This document shows, in pieces, positions 8,855 through 16,165 of a DNA stretch of 64,000 bases. Position numbers and translations under genes: made by a program. Under the pieces are notes generated by a model. The model was not told the DNA's origin and did not search any database. It saw nothing but the letters and a program-made list of their open reading frames with translations. Numbering within the stretch: the first letter of the stretch is position 1; each line of letters opens with the position of its first letter. This DNA comes from Streptomyces varsoviensis (GTDB taxonomy: Bacteria; Actinomycetota; Actinomycetes; Streptomycetales; Streptomycetaceae), in NCBI RefSeq assembly GCF_000718635.1, contig NZ_JOBF01000018.1:1-64000 (forward strand), in the 5' to 3' direction.

Positions 8855-8894
8855 CGCGGGCGCCCCTCCCGCCGGCCTGGAAGGGGCGCCCGCG
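8855..8894 (-). terminator. Attenuator-like hairpin between precursor and dehydratase genes
   Basis: Perfect 13-bp arms 8855-8867 and 8882-8894 (G+C only except one pair), with a 14-nt loop. It begins 10 bp after the precursor stop codon. In many bacteriocin operons such a partial terminator keeps precursor mRNA far more abundant than the enzyme mRNA; the same role is inferred here. Confidence 0.7.
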
Positions 8895-8904
8895 GCCACA
8901 TGGA

Positions 8905-9072
8905 TCAGTGGCAGCCCGTCTCAGGACAGGTGATGAAGGTGCAGCCGCAGCGGGTGCAGTTGGAGGTGGGCGAGATCATGACGCCGCCATCGGGCGCGAC
9001 GCCGTCGATCTCGCGGACATCGAGGTCGAAGATGTCCTCGGCGGCTTCGAGCGTGGCGGTTGCGATGGGCAT
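8905..9072 (-). CDS. lanA: Class I lanthipeptide precursor peptide (LanA)
   Basis: 55 aa. The leader begins 'MPIATATLEAAEDIFDLD': the FDLD at residues 15-18 corresponds to the FNLD box by which class I dehydratases and cyclases bind nisin-type leaders. After 'VAPDGG' (25-30) comes a Ser/Thr/Cys-rich core ending 'CPETGCH', with cysteines at 39, 42, 44, 49 and 54 and S34, T36, S37, T40, T45, T48 and T52 as possible dehydration sites. Up to five thioether rings are therefore possible. The leader cleavage site is not certain; G30/V31 is one option. ATG 9072 has GGAAGG upstream. It is too short for standard gene callers to catch reliably. Confidence 0.88.
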   Translation of the reverse strand: MPIATATLEAAEDIFDLDVREIDGVAPDGGVMISPTSNCTRCGCTFITCPETGCH

Positions 9073-9436
9073 GGAAATACCTGCCTTCCGGTGAGTTTTT
9101 CGATCCCGATAGCGGAACGTTTGAAGCTTCCGCTTGATTTCCACGGTGGAGCCGCGATGTGTATTCGCGCAAGGGTGATCCGACGGTAATTACTCATGTG
9201 AGTGATTAATACGACTGGCTGAAAAGAGTTGGCGAAAAAACGCAGGTGACAAGGGTGGCGGACCCTGGCGGGTCAAGCCGACCGCTGAATCGATTCACTG
9301 ATGCCTCGTCAAAAGAATCCGGCGAAAAACGCCGCCCGCCGAGGGTTGGGATATCCCGGGACGGGGATAATTGGGCGACTCAACCGGAACAACCGGACTC
9401 TACAGGTAACCATTTCCGTTTTAAGGAATGTGCCGC
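9073..9436. promoter_or_regulatory. Divergent promoter region of lanA and the exporter gene
   Basis: This 364-bp gap is clearly richer in A/T than its surroundings, as expected for promoters. It contains the near-palindrome at 9187-9208 and a direct repeat of GGCGAAAAA-type sequence (about 9231 and 9320). No coding potential is apparent. Confidence 0.6.
9187..9208. promoter_or_regulatory. Inverted repeat, candidate operator of the lanthipeptide cluster
   Basis: Arms TAATTACTCA (9187-9196) and TGAGTGATTA (9199-9208), 10 bp with one mismatch and a 2-bp spacer. It lies 115 bp upstream of lanA and 229 bp upstream of the exporter, between divergent genes. No regulator gene is in the cluster, so the binder would be encoded elsewhere. 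Confidence 0.5.
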
Positions 9437-11335
9437 ATGTCAAAGGATTCGGGTCCGCCGTCGAGTGAGGACGTACTCTTCGGCGGGCGGTTGAAGTACG
9501 CCGCCGCCGGCCACGAGATGGCCCGGCTACGCGTGTCGTTCCTCGCGATGGCCCGCCGACTGCCCACCCTCGTCGCCGACACCACGCGGCTCGGCTGGGC
9601 CGCCGACCGTACGGCCCTGATCGCCGTCGCCCTGGCCGAGGCCGGGCAGGGCGTCGCCAACGCGGCCGGACTGCTCGCCACCAACCAGGTGCTGCTGCGC
9701 CTGTTCGCCGCCGTCCCCGCCCCCGACCGCGTCTACCACGCCCTGCCCTCGCTGGCCCTCGTCGCCGCCGCGAGCGCCTTCACGGCCGTACTCGCCGCCG
9801 TCTCCCTCGCCGCCACCGGCCGCCTCGAACCGAAGGTCGAGCGCACCGCCACCGCCCAGCTCCTGCGCCGCGTGATCCGCGTCGAACTCACCGCCGTCGA
9901 GGATCCGGCCTTCCGGCGGCTCGTCGACTCCGCCGAGCTGGGGGCGATGGCGGCGCGCCGGATGGTCTCCCACAGCGTCGGCGTGATCAACGCCGTGATC
10001 TCGCTCGGCTCCTCGGCCGTCGTGCTGGCCCTGCTGCACCCGGCGCTCCTGCCGCTCCTCGGCCTCATCGCGGTGCCCAAGGGATGGGGCACCGTACGGT
10101 CGGCGCGCCGCTCGTACCTCTCCCTCCAGGCGTGGCTCGACCACACTCGCCAGCAGAACCTGCTGGCCACACTCCTGTCCCAGCGGGAATCGGCCCGCGA
10201 GGTGCGGGTGCACGCCGCCGGCCAGTACCTCCTCGACCACTTCGAGCGCATGACGGAGAGCTCCGGCCGCGAGCAGACCCGGCTCGCGCACGCCCAGGCG
10301 GCGACCTCCCTCGCGGCGAGCGCCCTGGCCGGCATCGCGACCGCCCTCACCTATGCCGCGCTCGCCATGCTGCTCGTCCGCGAGGCGGTGCCGCTGGCGG
10401 CCGCCGGCACCGCCGTCCTCGCCATCCGCAACGGCACCGCCAACCTCCGGCTCATGATCGGCCAGGTCAACCACCTCTACGAGCAGTCGCTGTTCTTCCT
10501 CGACCTGCGCCGCGCCGTCAAGGAGGCCGAGCGCCACGCCATCCCCCCGGGCGGCGCGCCCCCGCCGTACCCGGCCGAACGGATCGTCTTCACGGACGTC
10601 GGCTACACCTACCCCGGCGCGGAGCGGCCCGCGCTCGAAAAAGTGAACCTCACGATCCGGCGCGGCCAGATCGTAGCCCTCGTCGGCGAGAACGGCTCCG
10701 GCAAGACGACCCTCGCCAAGCTCCTCAGCGGCCTGTGCCTGCCCACGGCCGGGACCATCCACTGGGACGGCGTGGAGGTCTCCGAAGCCGACCGGGAACA
10801 GATCTTCCAGCAGGTCGCCCTGGTCGACCAGGACTTCATGCGCTGGCCGTTCACCGTGCACACCAACATCGGCATCGGCCAGCCGTGGCGCGCCGCGGAC
10901 CGGGAGGGCGTCGAGCGGTCCACCGCGCACGCCGGGGCGCGGCGGCTCGTGGACGGGCTCCCGCAGGGCTTCGACACCCTGGTGGCGCGGGAGTTCAGCG
11001 GCGGCGTCGAGCTGTCCGGCGGGCAGTGGCAGCGACTGGCCATCGCCCGCGCCCACTTCCGCGACGCGCCCCTGCTCATCTGCGACGAACCGACCGCCGC
11101 GCTCGACGCGCGGGCCGAGATCGAGGCGTTCGAGCAGATCCGCGCGCTGGCCGACGCCGGGCACACGATCGTGCTCATCACCCACCGGCTGGCCTCCGTG
11201 CGCCACGCGGACGTCGTCCACGTGCTGCGCGAAGGCCGGCTCGTCGAACAGGGGCCGCCCGCCGAACTGCTGCATTCAGGCGGCTGCTTCGCCGATCTGC
11301 ACTCCTTGCAGGCGGCCCAGTATCTGAAGATCTGA
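9437..11335 (+). CDS. lanT: ABC exporter, fused membrane and ATPase domains (LanT-like)
   Basis: 632 aa half-transporter. An N-terminal membrane domain (about residues 40-340, several hydrophobic helices) is followed by an ATPase domain: Walker A 'GENGSGKTT' (417-425), signature 'LSGGQ' (526-530), Walker B 'LLICDE' (546-551) and H-loop 'ITHR'. There is no N-terminal C39 peptidase domain, so it resembles NisT: it should export the modified peptide but not cut the leader. ATG 9437 is chosen over ATG 9428 because AAGGA at 9423-9427 is 9 nt from the former and touches the latter. Divergent from the precursor gene; the link to it is by context. Confidence 0.88.
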   Translation: MSKDSGPPSSEDVLFGGRLKYAAAGHEMARLRVSFLAMARRLPTLVADTTRLGWAADRTALIAVALAEAGQGVANAAGLLATNQVLLRLFAAVPAPDRVYHALPSLALVAAASAFTAVLAAVSLAATGRLEPKVERTATAQLLRRVIRVELTAVEDPAFRRLVDSAELGAMAARRMVSHSVGVINAVISLGSSAVVLALLHPALLPLLGLIAVPKGWGTVRSARRSYLSLQAWLDHTRQQNLLATLLSQRESAREVRVHAAGQYLLDHFERMTESSGREQTRLAHAQAATSLAASALAGIATALTYAALAMLLVREAVPLAAAGTAVLAIRNGTANLRLMIGQVNHLYEQSLFFLDLRRAVKEAERHAIPPGGAPPPYPAERIVFTDVGYTYPGAERPALEKVNLTIRRGQIVALVGENGSGKTTLAKLLSGLCLPTAGTIHWDGVEVSEADREQIFQQVALVDQDFMRWPFTVHTNIGIGQPWRAADREGVERSTAHAGARRLVDGLPQGFDTLVAREFSGGVELSGGQWQRLAIARAHFRDAPLLICDEPTAALDARAEIEAFEQIRALADAGHTIVLITHRLASVRHADVVHVLREGRLVEQGPPAELLHSGGCFADLHSLQAAQYLKI

Positions 11336-11383
11336 CGGTTCGGAACCTGGGGCTTTCGCGGTCCGGAGCTTGGAACTCTCGCG

Positions 11384-11434
11384 GCTCAGAACACTGAGAA
11401 CGCTCAGAACATTGAGAACGCTCAGAACCTGAAG
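11384..11434. repeat. 18-bp tandem repeat with hairpin units
   Basis: Units start at 11384, 11402 and (partial) 11420, based on GCTCAGAACAYTGAGAAC. Each unit can fold on itself (CTCA...TGAG). It lies in the short gap between the convergent exporter and nuclease genes and may help terminate both. Confidence 0.65.
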
Positions 11435-11457
11435 CTCGCGGTTCAGGACGCGGGTGG

Positions 11458-13434
11458 CTAGCGGTCCCGTACCCGCAGTCGCAGGACCTGCGGGTCGTGG
11501 TCGCTCGCCTGGTCGGCGAACTCGGCGTTGATGTGCACGATGTCGTAGTCCACCCGGCGCAGGTGACGGCTGGTCAGCATGTGGTCGAGGACCTGGGAGT
11601 TGCCCTGGTACACATAGCCGTACCGTTCCTGCTTCGGCAGCCGCCCGACCTGGTCCGTCAGGACGCCGCCCGCGGTGAGCGCCTTCAGCGCGGGCGAGAA
11701 CTGGTAGTCGTTCAGGTCACCCGCGACGATCACATCGGCGCGCGGGTCGGCCGTCACCAGCTCCTTGACGAAGGCGTTCACGGCCTTGGCCTGGCCCAGC
11801 CGCTGCGTCTCCGACGTACGGGCCGGCGGCTGGAAGCGGCTGTCGACGCCCTGGTCGCCGCCCTTGGAGTTGAAGTGATTGGCGACGACGAACACCGGCC
11901 GGCCGCGGAAGGAGAACTGCCCGGCGAGCGGCTTGCGGCTGTCGCGCCACGCCGGGTCGGCGGGGGCGACGCGGCCCGGCGAGGCGGACAGGGCCGTGGC
12001 GCCGCCGCGCCCCACGACCTTCACGGGGGTGGTGGAGTCGCCGCCGGGGATGTCGGTGAAGGAGACCCGCTCGGGGTTGAAGAGGAAGGCGTTACGGATG
12101 TTGCCGCCCGGCTGCCCCCCGTCCTGGCCGTCCACGGGGTCGATCTGCCGCCACTCGTACCGCGGACCGCCGGCCGCCGCGATGGCGTCCGTGAGCTGTT
12201 CCAGCGTGCGGCCGGCGCCGACGTGCCCGCTGTCGGCGGGCCCGTCGTCGTCCTGGACCTCCTCCAGCGCCACGATGTCGGGCGCGGCGAGCCGGTCCAC
12301 CAGCGCCTCCGCCAGTCGCTCGAACTTCGCGGGCGGGGTCTTGGGCGAGAGGTTCTCCACGTTGTACGTGGCCACCGCCAGCTCGTCCGCCGCCTGCGGG
12401 CGCGTCTTCTCGCGCGCCAAGCGGCGGTCGGTACGGGCGCCGAGTTCGGTGGCCGCGATGGTGTAGCCGCCGAAGTTGTCGTAGTCCAGCGGGCCCGCGG
12501 TGGTGCCGGTCAGCTCGTCGCCGACGTTCGCGGCGGGAAAGGCGGGGAAGGCGGGGAAGGCGGGGAAGGCTGAGGAGGGGTGCTGGGCGAGGGGGAGCAG
12601 CGAGCCGATCTTCACCCGGCCGCTGTTCGGGTCCCGGTAGGAGGAGTACAGCGCGCCCCCGCGCGCCGTACGGGCGTGGCCCGGCTCGGCGGTGACCCAC
12701 AGCTCGTGGTGGGTGCTGGTCGCGCCGACGACGGGCGCGTCGCGGACGCCGACCCGCATCCCCTCCAGCGACTCGTAGCGGTCGAGCGCGTAACGGTTCG
12801 GCCGCAGCCGGAGCCCTTCGATGGAGCCGCCCTTCGCGTCCGGCGCGTACCGGTCCGGGATGGTGGACGGCCGTAGCGGTACGGCGGCGGGCAGCGGGTT
12901 GCCCGACGACTCGACCGTCCACTCCGCCCGGGTCAGCTCCGTCACGGACTGGAGCCCGGCCGCGGCGCCGCCGGGGTAGTACTCGGTGACCGTACCGGAG
13001 ACCAGCACGGAGTCGCCGGACGCGACCGCGGGGGTGGCGGACCCCGTGAACACGAAGATCGCCTCGCTGGTCGCCGGATCCCGGTCCGGACGCGGGTCCT
13101 GCACCCAGAAGCCGCGCGCCGAGCCGAAGGCCCGTACGGCCGTCACGGTGCCCGGCACACCGGTCACCCGCTGCCCGGCCAGCGGGGATATCCGGGTGCG
13201 GCCCTGGATGTCGTGGATGCGGGTACGAGCCGGGGGCGGGGCTTCGGACCGGTGGCCGGGGGACGGGGTGGCGGGGCCGGCGGTCGCGGGGGCGGTGCCC
13301 GCCGAGGGAGCGGGGGCGCTCGCGGCCGGGGGCGCGGCGAGCAGTCCGGCCGCGAGCGCGGCGGCGGCCAGCGCGGCGACGGCCGTGGGGCCGCGCAGCG
13401 GGGACCGACGGGAGATGTGGTGGCGCGTGGGCAC
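11458..13434 (-). CDS. Secreted ExeM/NucH-type endonuclease/exonuclease/phosphatase
   Basis: 658 aa. GTG 13434 has GGAGG 5 nt upstream and gives a standard signal peptide: basic start, hydrophobic core 'AAALAAGLLAAPPAA', then Ala-Pro-rich linker. An OB-fold/lamin-tail-like region precedes the C-terminal EEP domain with 'YNVENL' and 'ALEEVQD' (Mg ligand Glu), 'VANHFNS', 'VAGDLND' and 'SDHDP' near the end. These are the catalytic Asn/Asp/His motifs of the DNase I-like fold. It is predicted to degrade extracellular DNA or phosphodiesters. An AFP tripeptide repeat at 12533-12568 sits in a loop. The longer upstream reading was rejected because it hides the signal peptide. Confidence 0.9.
   Translation of the reverse strand: MPTRHHISRRSPLRGPTAVAALAAAALAAGLLAAPPAASAPAPSAGTAPATAGPATPSPGHRSEAPPPARTRIHDIQGRTRISPLAGQRVTGVPGTVTAVRAFGSARGFWVQDPRPDRDPATSEAIFVFTGSATPAVASGDSVLVSGTVTEYYPGGAAAGLQSVTELTRAEWTVESSGNPLPAAVPLRPSTIPDRYAPDAKGGSIEGLRLRPNRYALDRYESLEGMRVGVRDAPVVGATSTHHELWVTAEPGHARTARGGALYSSYRDPNSGRVKIGSLLPLAQHPSSAFPAFPAFPAFPAANVGDELTGTTAGPLDYDNFGGYTIAATELGARTDRRLAREKTRPQAADELAVATYNVENLSPKTPPAKFERLAEALVDRLAAPDIVALEEVQDDDGPADSGHVGAGRTLEQLTDAIAAAGGPRYEWRQIDPVDGQDGGQPGGNIRNAFLFNPERVSFTDIPGGDSTTPVKVVGRGGATALSASPGRVAPADPAWRDSRKPLAGQFSFRGRPVFVVANHFNSKGGDQGVDSRFQPPARTSETQRLGQAKAVNAFVKELVTADPRADVIVAGDLNDYQFSPALKALTAGGVLTDQVGRLPKQERYGYVYQGNSQVLDHMLTSRHLRRVDYDIVHINAEFADQASDHDPQVLRLRVRDR
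12533..12568. repeat. 9-bp in-frame repeat, 4 copies (AFP tripeptide)
   Basis: GCGGGGAAG repeated (first copy with one change) inside the nuclease gene, read on the minus strand as a Phe-Pro-Ala run. Copy number could vary by slippage without frameshift. Confidence 0.8.
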
Positions 13435-13859
13435 GGGAGCCTCCGGGGCGGAGTGAGAGGTGGCGGGCGGGGCAGGAGCGGCGTGCGGGGCGTGCGGGGT
13501 GTGCGGGGGACGTGCGGGGCGTGCGGGGTGTTCGGGGGCCGGCTCGGTGTGGTGTCCGGCAGGGGCGCTGCGATGGGCGGCCGCGAGGTGCGGCAACGCG
13601 GTGCCTCCGCGGCGTACAGCGGCTTCTACGCGCGTCAATCTCGTGGGCGCGTAAGGAAGTTGTCAAGGGATTCCGGATGTACCCGCCCCGACGGCCTCGT
13701 GAACCGCGGGTGCGGCCTCCGGCGCGTACGGACCGGGCGCGGCGGCCCGTGACCGCTCCCGCCGCATCCGGAGGAAAGCGCCCCGCCGTTCCGTCTACGC
13801 TTGAGCAGCGCGTCCGGGCGAGCGGGCGCGGCCGTACCCCCGAGGAGATGAACCCCCTG
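13435..13859. other. Divergent intergenic region with GTGCGGGG repeats
   Basis: This holds the nuclease ribosome-binding site (GGAGG), an irregular run of GTGCGGGG/CGTGCGGGG units at about 13475-13533, and a more A/T-rich part near 13650-13680 (GTAAGGAAGTTGTCAAGG) that may be promoter. No gene is seen. Confidence 0.5.
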
Positions 13860-15359
13860 ATGTCCGGAGACCGTCCCACCATGCCGCCGGTGCGGCTGCA
13901 CTCCGACGCGGAGCTCGCGCGGGACGCGCTGTCCGCGCCCCTCTTCGCGCGCGCCGCGAAGCTCGCCCGCTGGGCCGGGGACGGCACCCCCGTCGGAGCC
14001 GGCGGCGAGCTGCTGGCCGAGCAGCTTCGCGGCGCCGCCGAGCACCTCGGACTCCTCGCGGACGAGGACGGGCCCGGGTACGCGGCCGAGGCCTGGCAGC
14101 TCGCCCTGGACACCGGGCTGATCGAGTTCGCCGAGGACCCGGAGGCGGAGGAGTCGGACGACCCCGACCAGCCGTCCGGGGCCGCCGCCGCGGGCGAGGA
14201 ACTGGCCACGCTCACCTCGGGCAGCCCCCAGGACATCCTCGACGTGTGGCTCGGCGGGCTGGAGACCGTACTGGCCGACGCCGCCGCGCCCGACCTCGCG
14301 GACATCGTCGACCAGCTCGGCGAGGGGGGCGACCTCGACCTCGACTCGCTCGACTGGAACCCCGAGGAGGAGGCCGACTTCCTCGACGGCGTGCTCGCCA
14401 ACCTCTACCTGCTGACCGCCCTGGACGAGGGCGCGGCCGACCGGCCCGTACCGCTGCCGGCGCTGGCCGCTTCCATGATCGTCCCGGATGACATGGACGA
14501 ACCGACCGACGACATCCTCGAAGAGGTCTCCGAGGCGATGATGCGCCTCGACGACCAGTTCCGGATGCTGGAGCCGACGGGCATCATCCAGTACCAGCCC
14601 GTCGACGAGGCGCTCATCGAGGAGGTCGACGGCGAGGGCCGCATCGCCCAGGACGGCGACGGCGACGGCGACGGTCTCGCGGAGCCGCTCGGCGAGGAGG
14701 ACGTCACCCGCTACGGCATGGTCGCGCTCACCCCGCTCGGCGTCTTCGCCGTACGGGCCCGCATGCTCGACGCCGGGGTCGACGCGCCGGCCGTCGGCGA
14801 CCTCGCCGACAAGGGCGCCGACGTGCTCCTCGGCGCGCTCCCCGACCACCCCGAGGGCGCCGCCCGCGCCGAGGCGGAGGCGTGGCTGGCCGGGCGCGCG
14901 CCGCTCGACGCGGCGCGCGAGCTGCTCGCCGCCGCGCGCGGGGACGACGCGTTCGCGCCGCGGCGCCGGCTCGCCTGCCAGCAGACGCTCACGCTCGTCG
15001 GCGCCGAGGCCGAGCCCGCGCTGCGCGAGGTGCTCGACGATCCGCAGCTCGGCGGGCTCGCCCGGGTCTGGCTCGCCGAGCACGGCGCCGCGGAGATCCC
15101 CGAACCGACCGAGTCGATGATCTTCTGGCTGACCGTGGACACGATCGCCGCGCAGTTGGCGGCGGAGGGGGACACGGACGAGCTGCGCGGGCTGGTGGAG
15201 GGGCTGGTCGGCCAGCACAACGGTTTCTTCGACGCCGCGTGGCGGGTGGAGCACCCGGCGACGGCGGATGTGCTGGAGGCGATGGGGAGGCTGCACCCGG
15301 ACAAGAAGGTGGCCAAGGAGGCGCGTAAGGCCGCGTTCAAGGCCAGGTCTCAGGCGTAG
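13860..15359 (+). CDS. Large acidic protein, paralog of the gene at 62246
   Basis: 499 aa, rich in Asp/Glu and Ala, no signal peptide. The N-terminal third is helical ('AAKLARWAGDG'). The centre has acidic runs, including an ADGDGDGDG-like stretch. The C-terminal ~190 residues look like HEAT-type helical repeats: 'VALTPLGVFAVR', 'ELLAAARGDDAF', 'ALREVLDD' and 'ATADVLEAMGRLHPDKKVAKEARKA' (cut here into parts). The same segments recur in the protein at 62246-63823. ATG 13860 is preferred: GAGGAG at 13842-13847 is 12 nt away, whereas it touches ATG 13848. Function is unknown; a scaffold-type role is only a guess. Confidence 0.8.
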   Translation: MSGDRPTMPPVRLHSDAELARDALSAPLFARAAKLARWAGDGTPVGAGGELLAEQLRGAAEHLGLLADEDGPGYAAEAWQLALDTGLIEFAEDPEAEESDDPDQPSGAAAAGEELATLTSGSPQDILDVWLGGLETVLADAAAPDLADIVDQLGEGGDLDLDSLDWNPEEEADFLDGVLANLYLLTALDEGAADRPVPLPALAASMIVPDDMDEPTDDILEEVSEAMMRLDDQFRMLEPTGIIQYQPVDEALIEEVDGEGRIAQDGDGDGDGLAEPLGEEDVTRYGMVALTPLGVFAVRARMLDAGVDAPAVGDLADKGADVLLGALPDHPEGAARAEAEAWLAGRAPLDAARELLAAARGDDAFAPRRRLACQQTLTLVGAEAEPALREVLDDPQLGGLARVWLAEHGAAEIPEPTESMIFWLTVDTIAAQLAAEGDTDELRGLVEGLVGQHNGFFDAAWRVEHPATADVLEAMGRLHPDKKVAKEARKAAFKARSQA

Positions 15360-15372
15360 GGGTTTTGGCGGT

Positions 15373-15409
15373 GCGGGGGCTCGCCCCCGCGCCGGTCGCC
15401 CTCCGGCGC
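15373..15409 (+). terminator. Double hairpin terminator
   Basis: First stem 15373-15380 / 15383-15390 (8 bp, 2-nt loop), directly followed by a second GC stem ending near 15409. It lies 14 bp after the stop of the acidic protein gene. Confidence 0.6.
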
Positions 15410-15422
15410 CGGGCGGGCCATG

Positions 15423-15670
15423 TCCTCAAGCGCCGGACGGGCTTGATTGGGCCGGCGGCCCGGGCGTCCTCAAGCGCCGGACGGGCTTGATTGGGCCGGC
15501 GGCCCGGGCGTCCTCAAGCGCCGGACGGGCTGGATGTGGTGCGGGCGGGTTGGCAAGGCGCGCCTTGGGGGCGTGTCCTCAAGCGCCGGACGGGCTTGAT
15601 TGGGTGCGGTTGTTCGGTGAGGCGCGGCCTGGGGGCGTGCCCTCGAACGCCGGACGGGCTTGATTGGGCC
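15423..15670. repeat. Dispersed CTCAAGCGCCGG repeat, 5 copies
   Basis: TCCTCAAGCGCCGGACGGGC starts at 15423, 15467, 15511 and 15576, with a variant at 15640; the first three are 44 bp apart. Most are followed by TTGATTGGG. I recall this sequence as frequent in Streptomyces intergenic DNA. A short related piece is seen near 31931. Confidence 0.85.
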
Positions 15671-15701
15671 TGGAGCCCGCCCGGCGGGTGAGGGGCTGGT
15701 G

Positions 15702-16151
15702 TCAGCATTCGTAGCGCGTCGTGTGCTTGAAGGACGAGGACGCGCCGTCGAAGCCGTACGTGCCGCGGTAGGCCGGCGGGTTCTGGAACTCGCCGACGAT
15801 GGTGATGGTGTTGGCGCACGAGCCCTGGCCGGTGCGCTTGGCGTCGAGCCTGATCTGCTGGCCGACGTAGCCGCCCGTGATGTCCCACGGCGCGCCGCAG
15901 ATGCCGGAGGTGATCCGGCCGCCGCTCACCACGTGCGGGTAGGTGTTGGGGTTGTACTGCACCTCCATGGCGAAGGTCACCGCGCCGTTGTGCAGCGTCA
16001 GTTTCGCCGTCGTCATCATGGCCTCGGCCGAGACGTCCATGACCGGTGCGGCGAACGCCTCGTCCCGCGTCTTGACCTCGGCGCCCTGCGGGTTGATGAA
16101 GCGGTGCTCGGAGCGGACTTGGCCCTTCTTCTTCTGGGACGACGTTGTCAT
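15702..16151 (-). CDS. 149-aa protein of unknown function, partner of the upstream protease
   Basis: 149 aa without signal peptide or membrane segment. It starts with a Lys-rich piece ('SSQKKKGQVRS'). The rest looks like an all-beta domain rich in Thr, Gly and aromatic residues ('FAMEVQYNPNTYPHVVSG', 'ITIVGEFQNPPAYRGTYG') with three cysteines ('SGICGAP', 'GSCANT', and the final residue). I do not recognise it. ATG 16151 has GGAGGAG just upstream, in the 14-bp gap after the protease stop, so both are one operon. It may be a substrate, inhibitor or targeting partner of the protease (inference). Confidence 0.75.
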   Translation of the reverse strand: MTTSSQKKKGQVRSEHRFINPQGAEVKTRDEAFAAPVMDVSAEAMMTTAKLTLHNGAVTFAMEVQYNPNTYPHVVSGGRITSGICGAPWDITGGYVGQQIRLDAKRTGQGSCANTITIVGEFQNPPAYRGTYGFDGASSSFKHTTRYEC

Positions 16152-16165
16152 GGCTCCTCCGCCCC

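Noticed and set aside
5499..8933. Long open frame opposite lanB
   Set aside because: High G+C produces mirror frames; the minus strand has clear LanB domains and the plus-strand frame is Arg/Gly-rich without family.
13435..13638. N-terminal extension of the nuclease gene (68 extra residues)
   Set aside because: It is Pro/His-rich, lacks a ribosome site and would bury the signal peptide; GTG 13434 has GGAGG and a proper signal.
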